A stretch of 41,588 bases of DNA from Planctomycetota bacterium (GCA_022841245.1 JALHRW010000019.1:1-41588); one strand, 5' to 3'; counted from the first letter of the stretch, positions 34,337 to 41,588 are shown. The notes: generated by a model from the sequence alone, not told the origin. Numbers and translations are program-made.

Positions 34337-34416
34337 CGCCGCGTCCCTACCTTGTCGATCACCGCGCCCGCGATGGCGTGGTCCATCTCTTCCAGGCTGA
34401 CGGCCTGCCGATTGCA
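34333..34416 (-). pseudogene. Antitoxin C-terminal remnant (VapB/AbrB type)
   Basis: The minus strand encodes QAVSLEEMDHAIAGAVIDKVG and ends at 34333, overlapping the toxin start. SLEEMDxAIA is a common C-terminal segment of AbrB-type VapB antitoxins, the part that binds the toxin. The DNA-binding N-terminal half is gone; the sequence upstream turns into the repeat element at 34440. Confidence 0.65.
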
Positions 34417-34439
34417 GGACACCCTCCAATCGGCCCCCG

Positions 34440-34505
34440 TTCTCCAATTCTCCGCTGGAGAACCGACCGAAAACGGGGCTTAGTTAACAGCGCTATCCAA
34501 CTCGG
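34440..34505 (+). repeat. Intergenic repeat element, copy 2
   Basis: It begins TTCTCCAATTCTCC like the copy at 26360, with a TTCTCC/GGAGAA hairpin around GCT. It has GTTAAC, with the segment to CTCGG agreeing at 16 of 23 positions. The middle is longer by about 10 bases. A short GCCG-AAAA-CGGC hairpin lies a little downstream near 34532-34543. It directly adjoins the truncated antitoxin. Confidence 0.5.
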
Positions 34506-34572
34506 TCGCCAGTCAGCAGGTGCGAACTGGAGAAGGCCGAAAACGGCAGGACAACCTGGCTCAGGGACATGC

Positions 34573-34607
34573 CTCCAGGAGCACCCCGAGGGCGGCCCGC
34601 TGCAGCC
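34573..34607 (+). pseudogene. Small relict of the DUF985 cupin gene with internal deletion
   Basis: Twenty-four bases (34573-34596) are identical to a segment of both cupin genes (36147-36170 and 40270-40293). The next bases match the later cupin segment after a second GAGGGCGG. The relict therefore looks like a cupin fragment that lost the DNA between two GAGGGCGG direct repeats. Translated, it gives LQEHPEGG joined to PLQ. It lies about 70 bases before the binding-protein start. Confidence 0.4.
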
Positions 34608-34677
34608 GCCGATGGGTGGCGATCGACCGCCGAACCCGGGCGTTGCGCCATCCCACCGAGGCCATGGGATCGCCCCC

Positions 34678-36033
34678 ATGCGCCTGCTCCTGCCCTGCCT
34701 TGCCACCCTCGCCTGCGCCGCCGCGGAGGGCATCCCCGAGACGGAGCGCCTCAACGCCGCCATCGCCGAGCTCGACGCATCGCCGCCGGCCGCCGCCTAC
34801 CGCGCGCTGAGCAGGCGCATCAACGACCTCGAGGACGGCATCAAACCGCAGATCAAGGCGTTGCGGTCCGAACAGGAGCAGCTGGAGGAAACCCCCGCCT
34901 TCCAGGCCTATGAACGCCGCCGCGCGGAGCTGGATCGGCAGCGCCTGAGCGGCTGGGACCTGGAACGCCAGCAGATGCAGGAGGCAGCCAAACGCATCTA
35001 TGCCGCCCGCCACGACGAGCTGCGCGGGCTGTCCGCCGCCGCCCTCCCGCACGGTGCCGCCCTCGGCTTCGACGTGCTGACCTATCCGCGCATCGACGGC
35101 TCGACCTCGACTAGCCCGCTCGGGCTGGTGCTGGCGTGCCGGCTGCTCGACGTGCCCTACAGCTGGCTGTATCCGGAGCTGAGGGGACGGCCCTGGCGGA
35201 CGAACGACCTCGAGAGTCGCTACGAACTTGAGCGTCGGATCCCGGACTACTGGAGCAAGGACGCCGAGCTCGAACTGGTCGAGATGCGGCCGTTGGCCAC
35301 GCCGGAGGGCCGGCGCAACGAACGCCTGGCGCCGCTGATCAACAGCCGGCTGGCCAAGCACAGCTCGACCCACGCCGGTTGGGTGGCGCTGATCGAGGGC
35401 CGCTGCGACCTCAACCTCACCGCTCGCGCGCCCTCGGCCAGCGAGCTGCAGCTGGCCAAGGAGAAGGGCGTGACCCTGCGCAGCGAGGCGGTCGCCCGCG
35501 ACGCCTTCGTCATGCTGGTGCATGTCACCAACCCGGTGCGCAGCCTGACCCGCGCACAGGTGCGCGGCATCTACGAGGACCGCTTCACCGCCTGGGCCCA
35601 GGTCGGCGGCGGCGAGGGGGCGATCAGCGCCTACCGCCGCCAGCGCGACTCGGGCAGCCGCGAACTGTTCGACCAGCTGGTCCTGGAGGGCGGACCGTCG
35701 CCCGACCTGGAACGCCACCGCGACCTCTATGGCAGCATCATGGGCCATCCCTACAGCGAGCTGACCATGAACCGCCGCGGCATCGGCTACTCGATCTGGT
35801 ACTACGAGCGCTTCATGGCCGGCAGCCCCTACACCCGCCCCCTGGCCATCGACGGCATCGAACCCACCACCGCCAGCATCGCCTCAGGCGCCTACCCGTG
35901 GTCAACCCAGGTCTACCTCGCCTGGCGCGATGGCGAGGCGGAGGATGGGCCGGCCATGCGCCTCAAGCGCTGGCTGCTCTCGTCCGAGGGCCAGGCGGTG
36001 GTGCGCGAGAGCGGCTACGTGCCGGTGCGCTAG
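34678..36033 (+). CDS. Secreted periplasmic binding-like protein (PstS-like), 451 aa
   Basis: A signal peptide (MRLLLPCLATLACAAAEG) starts the protein. Residues about 22-115 are a Glu/Arg/Ala-rich coiled coil (RRINDLEDGIKPQIKALRSEQEQLEE, QQMQEAAKRIYAARHDELR). After it, about 330 residues have the PBP-like fold used by PstS phosphate-binding proteins: RIDGSTSTSPLGLVLACRLL, RCDLNLTARAPSASEL, DAFVMLVHVTNPVRSLTRAQVRGIYEDRFTAWAQVGG, QRDSGSRELFDQLVL, RRGIGYSIWYYERFM, and LLSSEGQAVVRESGYVPV at the end. The SGS and TxxQVRGIY pieces are standard. Fusion of a coiled coil with the binding domain is uncommon. No ABC transporter genes are adjacent, so the ligand and its use are unknown. An in-frame ATG at 34378 is rejected because it covers the repeat and relict. 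Confidence 0.8.
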   Translation: MRLLLPCLATLACAAAEGIPETERLNAAIAELDASPPAAAYRALSRRINDLEDGIKPQIKALRSEQEQLEETPAFQAYERRRAELDRQRLSGWDLERQQMQEAAKRIYAARHDELRGLSAAALPHGAALGFDVLTYPRIDGSTSTSPLGLVLACRLLDVPYSWLYPELRGRPWRTNDLESRYELERRIPDYWSKDAELELVEMRPLATPEGRRNERLAPLINSRLAKHSSTHAGWVALIEGRCDLNLTARAPSASELQLAKEKGVTLRSEAVARDAFVMLVHVTNPVRSLTRAQVRGIYEDRFTAWAQVGGGEGAISAYRRQRDSGSRELFDQLVLEGGPSPDLERHRDLYGSIMGHPYSELTMNRRGIGYSIWYYERFMAGSPYTRPLAIDGIEPTTASIASGAYPWSTQVYLAWRDGEAEDGPAMRLKRWLLSSEGQAVVRESGYVPVR

Positions 36034-36110
36034 GGCGCATGCGTCCGCGTGCATGCCGTGCACGCGATGGCGCATGCCCCTAGGGGAGCGCCGCGGCAAG
36101 CTGACGCCAT

Positions 36111-36665
36111 ATGCATCGCGCCGATCGGCTGATCCAGGATCTGCATCTCCAGGAGCACCCCGAGGGCGGCTGGTGCCACGAGACTCTGCGTTCTGCGCAG
36201 CGCGTACCCACTCCACGCGGCGACCGCGCCGCCTCGACCGCGATCTGGTTCCTGCTCAAGGCCGGTCAGGTGAGCCGCTGGCACCGTGTGCTCTCCGACG
36301 AGTGCTGGCACTGGTACGAGGGCGGTCCACTGCAACTGCTGATGTGCGAGCGACCCGGCCAGGGCGTCGTCCGGCATCGCCTCGGCCCTGCCGCTGACGG
36401 TGCCCTACCGCGGCGCGTCGTGCCCGCCGGTTGGTGGCAGGCGGCCATCCCGCTGGACGCCTACGCCCTGGTCGGCTGCACCGTGGCGCCAGGGTTCGAT
36501 TTCGCGGACGTCATTTCGGCTTCGCTGATGCTCTGGCGCGAGAACAGAGATCCCCCAAGGAGGCGAGGAGGTGCAGACGCCCCCACCCATGCCACCCCCT
36601 GGCATCAGATGAAACTCAACGAACACCTGGATAATCGGTTGGGTTCCACGTCGAGCGATCTCTGA
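36111..36665 (+). CDS. DUF985 cupin, copy 1, with a replaced C-terminus
   Basis: The first 134 or so codons are nearly identical to those of the gene at 40234. They have the DUF985 (cupin_5) pattern LIQDLHLQEHPEGGW, STAIWFLLKAGQVSRWHRVLSDECWHWYEGGPL, and VPAGWWQAAIPLDAYALVGCTVAPGFDFAD. After FDFAD (about 36510) the sequence diverges: the normal cupin end is replaced by about 50 residues rich in Arg, Pro and His with no similarity to the family. The DUF985 function is unknown; related cupins are sometimes linked to sugar or small-molecule metabolism. The truncation may make this copy non-functional. Confidence 0.7.
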   Translation: MHRADRLIQDLHLQEHPEGGWCHETLRSAQRVPTPRGDRAASTAIWFLLKAGQVSRWHRVLSDECWHWYEGGPLQLLMCERPGQGVVRHRLGPAADGALPRRVVPAGWWQAAIPLDAYALVGCTVAPGFDFADVISASLMLWRENRDPPRRRGGADAPTHATPWHQMKLNEHLDNRLGSTSSDL

Positions 36666-36701
36666 ATATAGACCACTGCTGATGCTCTGCTAGCATCTTG
36701 C

Positions 36702-37493
36702 ATGCGCTACATTGGTTGTCACTTGAGCCGTGCGGATCGCACACCACACAGCGGCGACTTGCGTCATCAAGCAGGTGTACACGGCGTTGATTCATCGTGG
36801 TTTTACACCATTTTGCGTGCGACGTCAGTTGTTCTGGCCGTCGTCGCCACAGCATGCTCCGCCGAACTGGATCATGGCTGGCGTCTCGGCTATGTCGGGT
36901 CGGTTGGACACGTCGAGCGAAATATAACCAGCGCCAGCGCCAAGAGTTCCGGCGATTATTCGGAATCTGCCATCGCATGCTCCTATCTGGCCATCATGCC
37001 TGCATCTGAGTCGGAGTGGTGCGATGGTTGGATCGGCGAATGCGCCGGGGAGTATGGGCTTGGCAAGTTAGGCAACAACAACGGCTCCATAGCGACCCAA
37101 CAGGCTTACCGCATATCCGTGCTGCTTGGCCCAAGATGGACTCTGTTCGGATCGGATTTCGACAGCGTTGATGTGCACGTGGCAGCCTTCGCCGGGGCTG
37201 GTGGCGTCACCTACGACAACGCCTACGGGACAGCAAGTGCTGGTGCAACTGCACAGACGACCATCGAAGCGGACGGCCTCGAAGCCTCCTATGGCGCTCG
37301 ATTAGCTGTGCGTTGGCGATTTCTTAAAGGATGGGGGGAAAGCCTCAGCATCGGGGTGGTGCGTCGGCACTCCTGGTTGTCTGGAGATAGCTCCACTGCC
37401 TGGAGCAATGGATCCTCCGTCTCCGACGCATACCGGAGCGAAGGGGTCGTGTCCGCCCTGATGTTCTCCTTCAGCGCGGAGCGGAGCTTTTGA
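36702..37493 (+). CDS. Putative outer-membrane beta-barrel protein
   Basis: The ORF has 263 residues, but the true start is probably later. A signal-like helix, TILRATSVVLAVVATACSAEL, lies at residues about 36-56, and a TTG near 36814 would place it at the N-terminus. The mature part has many short alternating strands (GWRLGYVGSVGHVE, VDVHVAAFAGAGGV, YGARLAVRWRF, ESLSIGVVRRH) and ends ALMFSFSAERSF. A C-terminal Phe preceded by alternating residues is the mark of an outer-membrane barrel. GC is lower than in the metal island. The stop overlaps the start of the RCC1 protein by three bases, so the two are coupled. No family is recognised. Confidence 0.55.
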   Translation: MRYIGCHLSRADRTPHSGDLRHQAGVHGVDSSWFYTILRATSVVLAVVATACSAELDHGWRLGYVGSVGHVERNITSASAKSSGDYSESAIACSYLAIMPASESEWCDGWIGECAGEYGLGKLGNNNGSIATQQAYRISVLLGPRWTLFGSDFDSVDVHVAAFAGAGGVTYDNAYGTASAGATAQTTIEADGLEASYGARLAVRWRFLKGWGESLSIGVVRRHSWLSGDSSTAWSNGSSVSDAYRSEGVVSALMFSFSAERSF

Positions 37494-40027
37494 TTCACAT
37501 ACGCCTTTTGCTGTTGTCGGTAAGCCTCATCTGTCTCCAGGCGGCTGAACGCTGGGTCTCATTCGGACCTCAGACCATGGAACCGATCTCGTTGCATGGC
37601 GGGATCGTCGCCGTCGCTAAGGGATCGGCCTGTAGCATGATTCTCAGGTCAGATGGCTCCATAGCCTCCTGGGGAATCGGTGCAGATTTCCTAGCTGCGC
37701 CTCCTCCGGATGTGGTTTCCATAGCCACCTATGGCGAGCAAGTTGCAGTGATCAGGCGAAACGGTGATGTTCAGATGCTGTATGGGGTTTCGCCGGTCCC
37801 ATCGATATCCTCTGCGGTTCAACTCTCCCTTGGCGGCTATAGCTATAGTAGTTTGGCGCTGCTCAATGATGGGACGGTCGTCACATGGCGGACATCCGAC
37901 GGTTTCGCCTCGCCCGTCGACGGTGTGACCCAGGCTGTGTCCGTTGTGTCAGGCGGCATCTACGACTACGCCGTACTGGCAGATGGAACGGTTTTGCGTT
38001 GGGATGCTTCGCGTAACGTCACACAGGTTGGCGGTTTGTCGAATGTGAGCAGAATGCTCGTGGGCGGTTCAATCGCCCTGCATGTGGATGGGACGATCAC
38101 CTCATTTAATGGCTACGTTCCTTCGGGATTGAGTGGGATCAAGGATGCTGTCCAGGCATTCAATTGCATCTTTGTGCTGAAGACCTCGGGCGAAGTGTTG
38201 GTATATGGACCAGTAGACGCGTACGAACGATGGGTACCGCAGGACATTGGTGCAGTCACCCAGATATCCGCATCAGGACAGAGCATCATAGCCTTGCGTC
38301 TAGATGGAACAGTCGTCGCATGGGGTGGCGATTCGACCTGGGGCGGGGGGAATACTGTTCCTGCGTCGTTTCCCGATGCGTCGAGTCTGGTGCGAGGTTT
38401 TGGCCGCCATCACGGAACTGTGTCTCAGGACGGCACGCTGCGCCTGTGGGGCCCAGCGGAATATGGCGAGACCGAAGTCCCAGTGGGCCTAGCCCCGGTT
38501 TTCGACGCACGGACCGGGCTTGGCTTCACTGTGGCTTTGTGCACGGATGGCGCCGTGCACGCCTGGGGCGACAGCCGCCTGGGGCGGACGACTGTGCCGC
38601 TTGGAGCCAGCCCAGCAACGGCCATAGCCACAGGCTCTGCATTCGCGCTGGCGCTGAAGCCCAACGGCAGCGTGGTTGGTTGGGGGAATGGCCTGGGTAG
38701 TGTCGTGCCTGCTGGGCTCGCTGATGTCATTTCCATCGCAGCTGGTTTTGACCACGCGGTTGCTCTGCGGAGTGATGGCTCGGTCGTCGCCTGGGGGCGG
38801 AATGTCGAGGGGCAATGCAACGTGCCGTCTGGACTTGCCAACGTCGCGTCAATTGCCTCTGGCGAGGTCTTCTCCGTGGCGAGACGAATGGATGGGAGCG
38901 TCGTGATGTGGGGTAGCGATGTGCCGACAGCCGGGACACCTCCCTACTCCAATGACTATTCCGCAATCGCCGCACACAAGGGGGGCGTCATTGCATTGCG
39001 GCCAGACAGTGCGGATGTGTGCTACAATCGGCATATCTACCCGCACATGATCGTTCCTGCCTCAGGTCTCGGCCCAGCGTCGGCGGTGGCTACAATGGGT
39101 GATGGCTTTTATGCAAAAGCTGAACCCGTGTCATGTCCCATCGCGTTGACTGACGAGACCGTGCTCTACGACGGACGCGCGCACTGTCTGCATGCTGTGC
39201 CAAGCGTACCCGATGTCGTCTGCAACTGGACGTATGACGGTGCATTCGACTTTCCCAGTGCAGTCGGCACCTACACGGCGGTAGCCAGCGTCGATACATG
39301 GGCCTACAAAGGCAGCGCTACAGCCACCTTGCGGATCGTGCATGTGCTGGAACCGACGGTTTCAGTCGTTGCCATCACCAATGATACCACGCCGACGTGG
39401 ACCTGGGCGGCCAATGGTGGCGGGGTCGGGGAGTTCCGCTACGCGCTCGATGATCCTGCTCTCCTGAGTCCAACCATCACCACCGACCTGGTATGCACTC
39501 CGACTGTGCTCGCGCCAGGTAGCCACAGCCTGTATGTGCAAGAGCGCGATGGTGATGGGCACTGGTCGGATGTGGGCAGCGCGACGGTGGTCATCGACAC
39601 CGCTCCACCAACGGTCTCGCTTACGGCATCGGTTACGTCAGCGCTGCAGGGGGAGCGGTTCCAGGTCCAGGTCGCATTCTCAGAAACGGTCAGTGGATAC
39701 GTGCCAGGAATGATCCTTTGCAGCGGTGCGACGCTGCACTCGGTCACGGCAGTCGGTGACGGGCGCACCTTCAGGGCAGAACTCACGGCAGGCCCTCCAG
39801 GTCCAATGACCATGTCCGTCGGCGCCGGCTCAACTCATGACGTGGCTGGCAACCCGAATGTAGCTTCTCCCGAACTGGTCGTGACCGCTTTGCCGGGTCC
39901 GGCAAGCCAACCTTCGGAAGGTATTCCTGGCGAGTCTAGCGGATCTTGTGGATCAGGCGCAGCTGGTCTGCTCGTGTTCCATATGTGTTGTCTGCTGTTC
40001 TGGCGCCGACAACGACTGCCCTGCTGA
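37490..40027 (+). CDS. Secreted RCC1-repeat protein with MBG-like and Ig-like domains and a sorting tail
   Basis: From a TTG at 37490 the protein has 845 residues and begins with a good signal peptide (MIHIRLLLLSVSLICLQAA). About 12 RCC1-type repeats follow (residues about 40-500), with motifs such as LRSDGSIASWG, LDGTVVAWGGD and LRSDGSVVAWGRN. Then come an MBG-like domain (CPIALTDETVLYDGRAHCLHAV, GTYTAVASV), an Ig-like domain (PTVSVVAITNDTTPTWTW) and another (PPTVSLTASVTSALQGERF, ending HDVAGNPNVASP). The C-terminus has GSCGSG, a hydrophobic stretch and RRQR, like the tail of the giant protein. RCC1 repeats form beta-propellers used in binding. The TTG overlaps the stop of the barrel gene (TTGA), suggesting a pair that acts at the cell surface. 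GC is lower than in the metal island. Confidence 0.82.
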   Translation: MIHIRLLLLSVSLICLQAAERWVSFGPQTMEPISLHGGIVAVAKGSACSMILRSDGSIASWGIGADFLAAPPPDVVSIATYGEQVAVIRRNGDVQMLYGVSPVPSISSAVQLSLGGYSYSSLALLNDGTVVTWRTSDGFASPVDGVTQAVSVVSGGIYDYAVLADGTVLRWDASRNVTQVGGLSNVSRMLVGGSIALHVDGTITSFNGYVPSGLSGIKDAVQAFNCIFVLKTSGEVLVYGPVDAYERWVPQDIGAVTQISASGQSIIALRLDGTVVAWGGDSTWGGGNTVPASFPDASSLVRGFGRHHGTVSQDGTLRLWGPAEYGETEVPVGLAPVFDARTGLGFTVALCTDGAVHAWGDSRLGRTTVPLGASPATAIATGSAFALALKPNGSVVGWGNGLGSVVPAGLADVISIAAGFDHAVALRSDGSVVAWGRNVEGQCNVPSGLANVASIASGEVFSVARRMDGSVVMWGSDVPTAGTPPYSNDYSAIAAHKGGVIALRPDSADVCYNRHIYPHMIVPASGLGPASAVATMGDGFYAKAEPVSCPIALTDETVLYDGRAHCLHAVPSVPDVVCNWTYDGAFDFPSAVGTYTAVASVDTWAYKGSATATLRIVHVLEPTVSVVAITNDTTPTWTWAANGGGVGEFRYALDDPALLSPTITTDLVCTPTVLAPGSHSLYVQERDGDGHWSDVGSATVVIDTAPPTVSLTASVTSALQGERFQVQVAFSETVSGYVPGMILCSGATLHSVTAVGDGRTFRAELTAGPPGPMTMSVGAGSTHDVAGNPNVASPELVVTALPGPASQPSEGIPGESSGSCGSGAAGLLVFHMCCLLFWRRQRLPC

Positions 40028-40137
40028 CCGCGGGATCGACGCAATGGCACGACTACGCCAGGCCCGAGCATGTGCCGCCGCTGATGGACGTCTGGCTCGA
40101 CCTGCTCGCCCACGCGCGGGAGGAGGCTGATCTGTAA
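40028..40137 (+). pseudogene. Gene fragment, possibly Fic-family related
   Basis: One frame reads GSTQWHDYARPEHVPPLMDVWLDLLAHAREEADL and stops at 40137. The phrase PEHVPPLMDxWLDLL recalls the N-terminal region of Fic-domain proteins. There is no start codon that would give a whole protein. This is a low-certainty assignment from a short fragment; the composition is nonetheless coding-like and the piece joins abruptly to the end of the RCC1 gene. Confidence 0.3.
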
Positions 40138-40233
40138 GCATTTGCAGTGCAGGTGATTGTGGGCAGGCGGGATGCGAACGGGCCGGCATGACACGGTGCT
40201 GTTGCCGGCGGCTGCCACGGCATAGACGAAGGC

Positions 40234-40740
40234 ATGCATCGCGCCGATTGGCTGATCCAGGATCTGCATCTCCAGGAGCACCCCGAGGGCGGCTGGTACC
40301 GCGAGACCCTGCGTTCCGCGCAGCGCGTACCCACTCCACGCGGCGACCGCGCCGCCTCCACCGCGATCTGGTTCCTGCTCAAGGCCGGCCAGGTGAGCCG
40401 CTGGCACCGCGTGCTCTCCGACGAGTGCTGGCACTGGTACGAGGGCGGCCCACTGCAACTGCTGCTCTGCGAACAGCCCGGTCAGGCCGTCGTCCGGTGG
40501 CGCCTCGGCCCGGCCGCCGACGGTGCGCTGCCGCAGCGCGTCGTGCCCGCCGGCTGGTGGCAGGCGGCCATCCCGCTGGACGCCTACGCCCTGGTCGGCT
40601 GCACCGTGGCGCCGGGGTTCGATTTCGCGGACTTCACCCTGCTGGATCCGGCGGGAAGCGACGCCGCCTGGTTCCGCAAGCAGGCTGACGTCCGGCTGAT
40701 CGATGCTCAACCAGGTCCGAGGGAGATGACCGCGGACTGA
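40234..40740 (+). CDS. DUF985 cupin, copy 2 (intact)
   Basis: The 168-residue protein fits the usual DUF985 (cupin_5) length. It has LIQDLHLQEHPEGGWYRETLRS, TAIWFLLKAGQVSRWHRVLSDECWHWYEGGPL, VPAGWWQAAIPLDAYALVGCTVAPGFDFADFTLLD and a family-like C-terminal end. His and Glu residues (WHRVLSDECWHW) are those expected to face the cupin barrel and perhaps bind a metal. It lacks a signal peptide. The copy at 36111 is almost the same up to FDFAD. No operon partner is seen. The biochemical role of the family is not known. Confidence 0.85.
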   Translation: MHRADWLIQDLHLQEHPEGGWYRETLRSAQRVPTPRGDRAASTAIWFLLKAGQVSRWHRVLSDECWHWYEGGPLQLLLCEQPGQAVVRWRLGPAADGALPQRVVPAGWWQAAIPLDAYALVGCTVAPGFDFADFTLLDPAGSDAAWFRKQADVRLIDAQPGPREMTAD

Positions 40741-40773
40741 GTGCTCCGTCCGGCATGTGCCCAGCGCTGCTGA

Positions 40774-41109
40774 TTTCAGGCCCGCAGACCGCTATTAGCC
40801 CGATGCGGTCTGGTTTCCGATGGCCATGGGCTCAGGCGGGCGGGACACACCTTCGCCGGATGGAACACGGCGGCTGACGGCTCCGGCATGTCCTATCCGG
40901 GAGGCGCGTCATTCAGCGGCGAAGTGGATGTGGCTCTTTTCGCCCAATGGAGCGGTCAGTCCAGCGGCGAACCTGCCGGCGGTGGCGGATCGCAAGGCGA
41001 ATCGCAAGGCTGCGGTGCAGGCGCCTTCAGCGGATTCCTTGCCTTGGGTATGCTGCTTGGTCTCCGCATGCAGCGCAGGAGGCAGCAGCGTCTGGCAGCT
41101 TCGGCCTGA
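40774..41109 (+). pseudogene. Truncated surface-protein gene: InlB-type repeat plus sorting tail
   Basis: In the frame that ends at 41109, AGHTFAGWNTAADGSGMSY and then FSGEVDVALFAQW form a Listeria-Bacteroides (InlB B-type) repeat. It is followed by a Gly/Ser linker and a C-terminal tail QGCGAG, hydrophobic helix and RMQRRRQQR. The open frame extends upstream only to a stop at 40771, with no credible start or signal peptide, so just the 3' end of a larger surface-protein gene remains. The ORF from 40888 alone would lose half of the repeat. The tail matches those of the giant and RCC1 proteins. Confidence 0.7.
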
Positions 41110-41304
41110 TGCAGCCATTGGGAGTTCCTGAGAAGCGCATGCGGATGATGCGAATGATTCTGCCCGCGCTTTGAAATAACATCGCGCAACCAAGCTTGGT
41201 CGCAACGCGTCCAACCGCAGAGCGACACGATGGATGCCAACGCCGGTCTGCTCGCGGCAAGTCGCCGAGCGGCCTCGTCTCCGTGCTTGGTGCAGGGATG
41301 GGAT

Positions 41305-41412
41305 GGAGATGGAGATGGAGATGGAGATGGAGATGGAGATGGAGATGGAGATGGAGATGGAGATGGAGATGGAGATGGAGATGGAGATGGAGATGGAGAT
41401 GGAGATGGAGAT
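41305..41412 (+). repeat. Hexanucleotide microsatellite, 18 copies of GGAGAT
   Basis: Eighteen perfect tandem copies cover exactly 108 bases. Both strands have open frames across it (Asp-Gly on the plus strand, Ser-Pro on the minus strand) because the unit is two codons long. There is no convincing gene on either strand. The flanks contain GGATGG imperfect copies. Perfect copies indicate active slippage. Confidence 0.95.
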
Positions 41413-41461
41413 GGATGGGGGCGAACGGGATGGGAATGCACGCAGCGCGACTGATGGAAGC

Positions 41462-41493
41462 CGCCTGTCCCGCCCTGACGGGCGGGGCAGGCG
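41462..41493 (+). terminator. 14-bp hairpin near the window end
   Basis: CGCCTGTCCCGCCC pairs with GGGCGGGGCAGGCG (one G-T pair) around a TGAC loop. It could end transcription of a gene from either side. No gene is seen in 41110-41304 or in 41494-41588. Confidence 0.55.
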
Positions 41494-41588
41494 GGTGCGG
41501 GACTGGGATCCCTCCCGAACTATCGCTGCCTCCCGGCGTGTGCGGCGTCCACCCGCGGCCTCGTCTCCTCCCTGCGCGCGTTCGCTGC

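Noticed and set aside
34378-34677. N-terminal extension of the binding protein from an ATG at 34378
   Set aside because: It covers the antitoxin remnant, the repeat element and the cupin relict. The ATG at 34678 gives an excellent signal peptide.
41230-41454. ORF with Asp-Gly repeats over the microsatellite (and Ser-Pro repeats on the other strand)
   Set aside because: The open frame is a result of the six-base unit; there is no signal, start context or flanking coding sequence.

Overview
The window is high-GC bacterial DNA (roughly two thirds G+C by eye in the first 25 kb). A member of the Planctomycetota or a neighbouring phylum is my best guess, not a proof. Support comes from a planctomycete-style Ser/Thr kinase with a DWG in place of DFG, an ECF sigma factor with an N-terminal TRWSLI motif, and very large secreted repeat proteins with a C-terminal Cys-TM-Arg sorting tail. 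No rRNA, tRNA or CRISPR array was seen.

Region 1 (1 to 25.3 kb) is a metal (probably copper/silver) resistance island. It opens with the end of one RND pump. A chain of small coupled genes follows, including ORFs of 26 and 41 codons, and then a complete tripartite RND system (2689-8885: TolC-like channel, His-rich adaptor, pump) with two small secreted proteins behind it. An ECF sigma factor lies tail to tail with a CopA-type P1B ATPase. Divergent from copA are a YHS-like/DUF2231 membrane protein, a YHS-like lipoprotein and a CopZ-like chaperone. The chaperone overlaps an ECF sigma factor whose linker CxC and Cys-rich tail resemble the copper-sensing CorE group. On the minus strand a second system reads YHS-like protein, small His-rich lipoprotein, TolC-like channel, His-rich YHS protein, CusB, CusA, a 62-residue ORF and a Ser/Thr kinase. 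Channel, adaptor and pump would export metal across both membranes, CopA would move Cu(I) out of the cytosol, the YHS/HMA/His-rich proteins would carry or buffer metal, and the sigma factors and kinase are the only visible candidate regulators.

Region 2 (25.3 to 27.2 kb) is a transition zone. It holds a small secreted protein built from 42-residue repeats, two strong hairpins, a copy of an intergenic repeat, a low-GC orphan ORF and the frameshifted remnant of a recombinase-associated gene.

Region 3 (27.2 to 33.6 kb) is one giant minus-strand gene of about 2147 codons. It has four superunits, each a PKD-like head, a run of 24-residue BspA/DUF285-like repeats with one Cys each, and a cap. Its 3' end runs into the mobile-element scar.

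Region 4 (33.6 to 41.6 kb) is a patchwork. It contains a VapBC toxin-antitoxin relict cut by a transposase tail, a second copy of the intergenic repeat, a PstS-like binding protein, two near-identical DUF985 cupin genes plus a third small relict, a beta-barrel protein coupled to a secreted RCC1-repeat protein, a 5'-truncated InlB-repeat surface protein and an 18-copy hexamer microsatellite. The giant protein, the RCC1 protein and the InlB fragment end in similar sorting tails, suggesting one shared surface-anchoring pathway.
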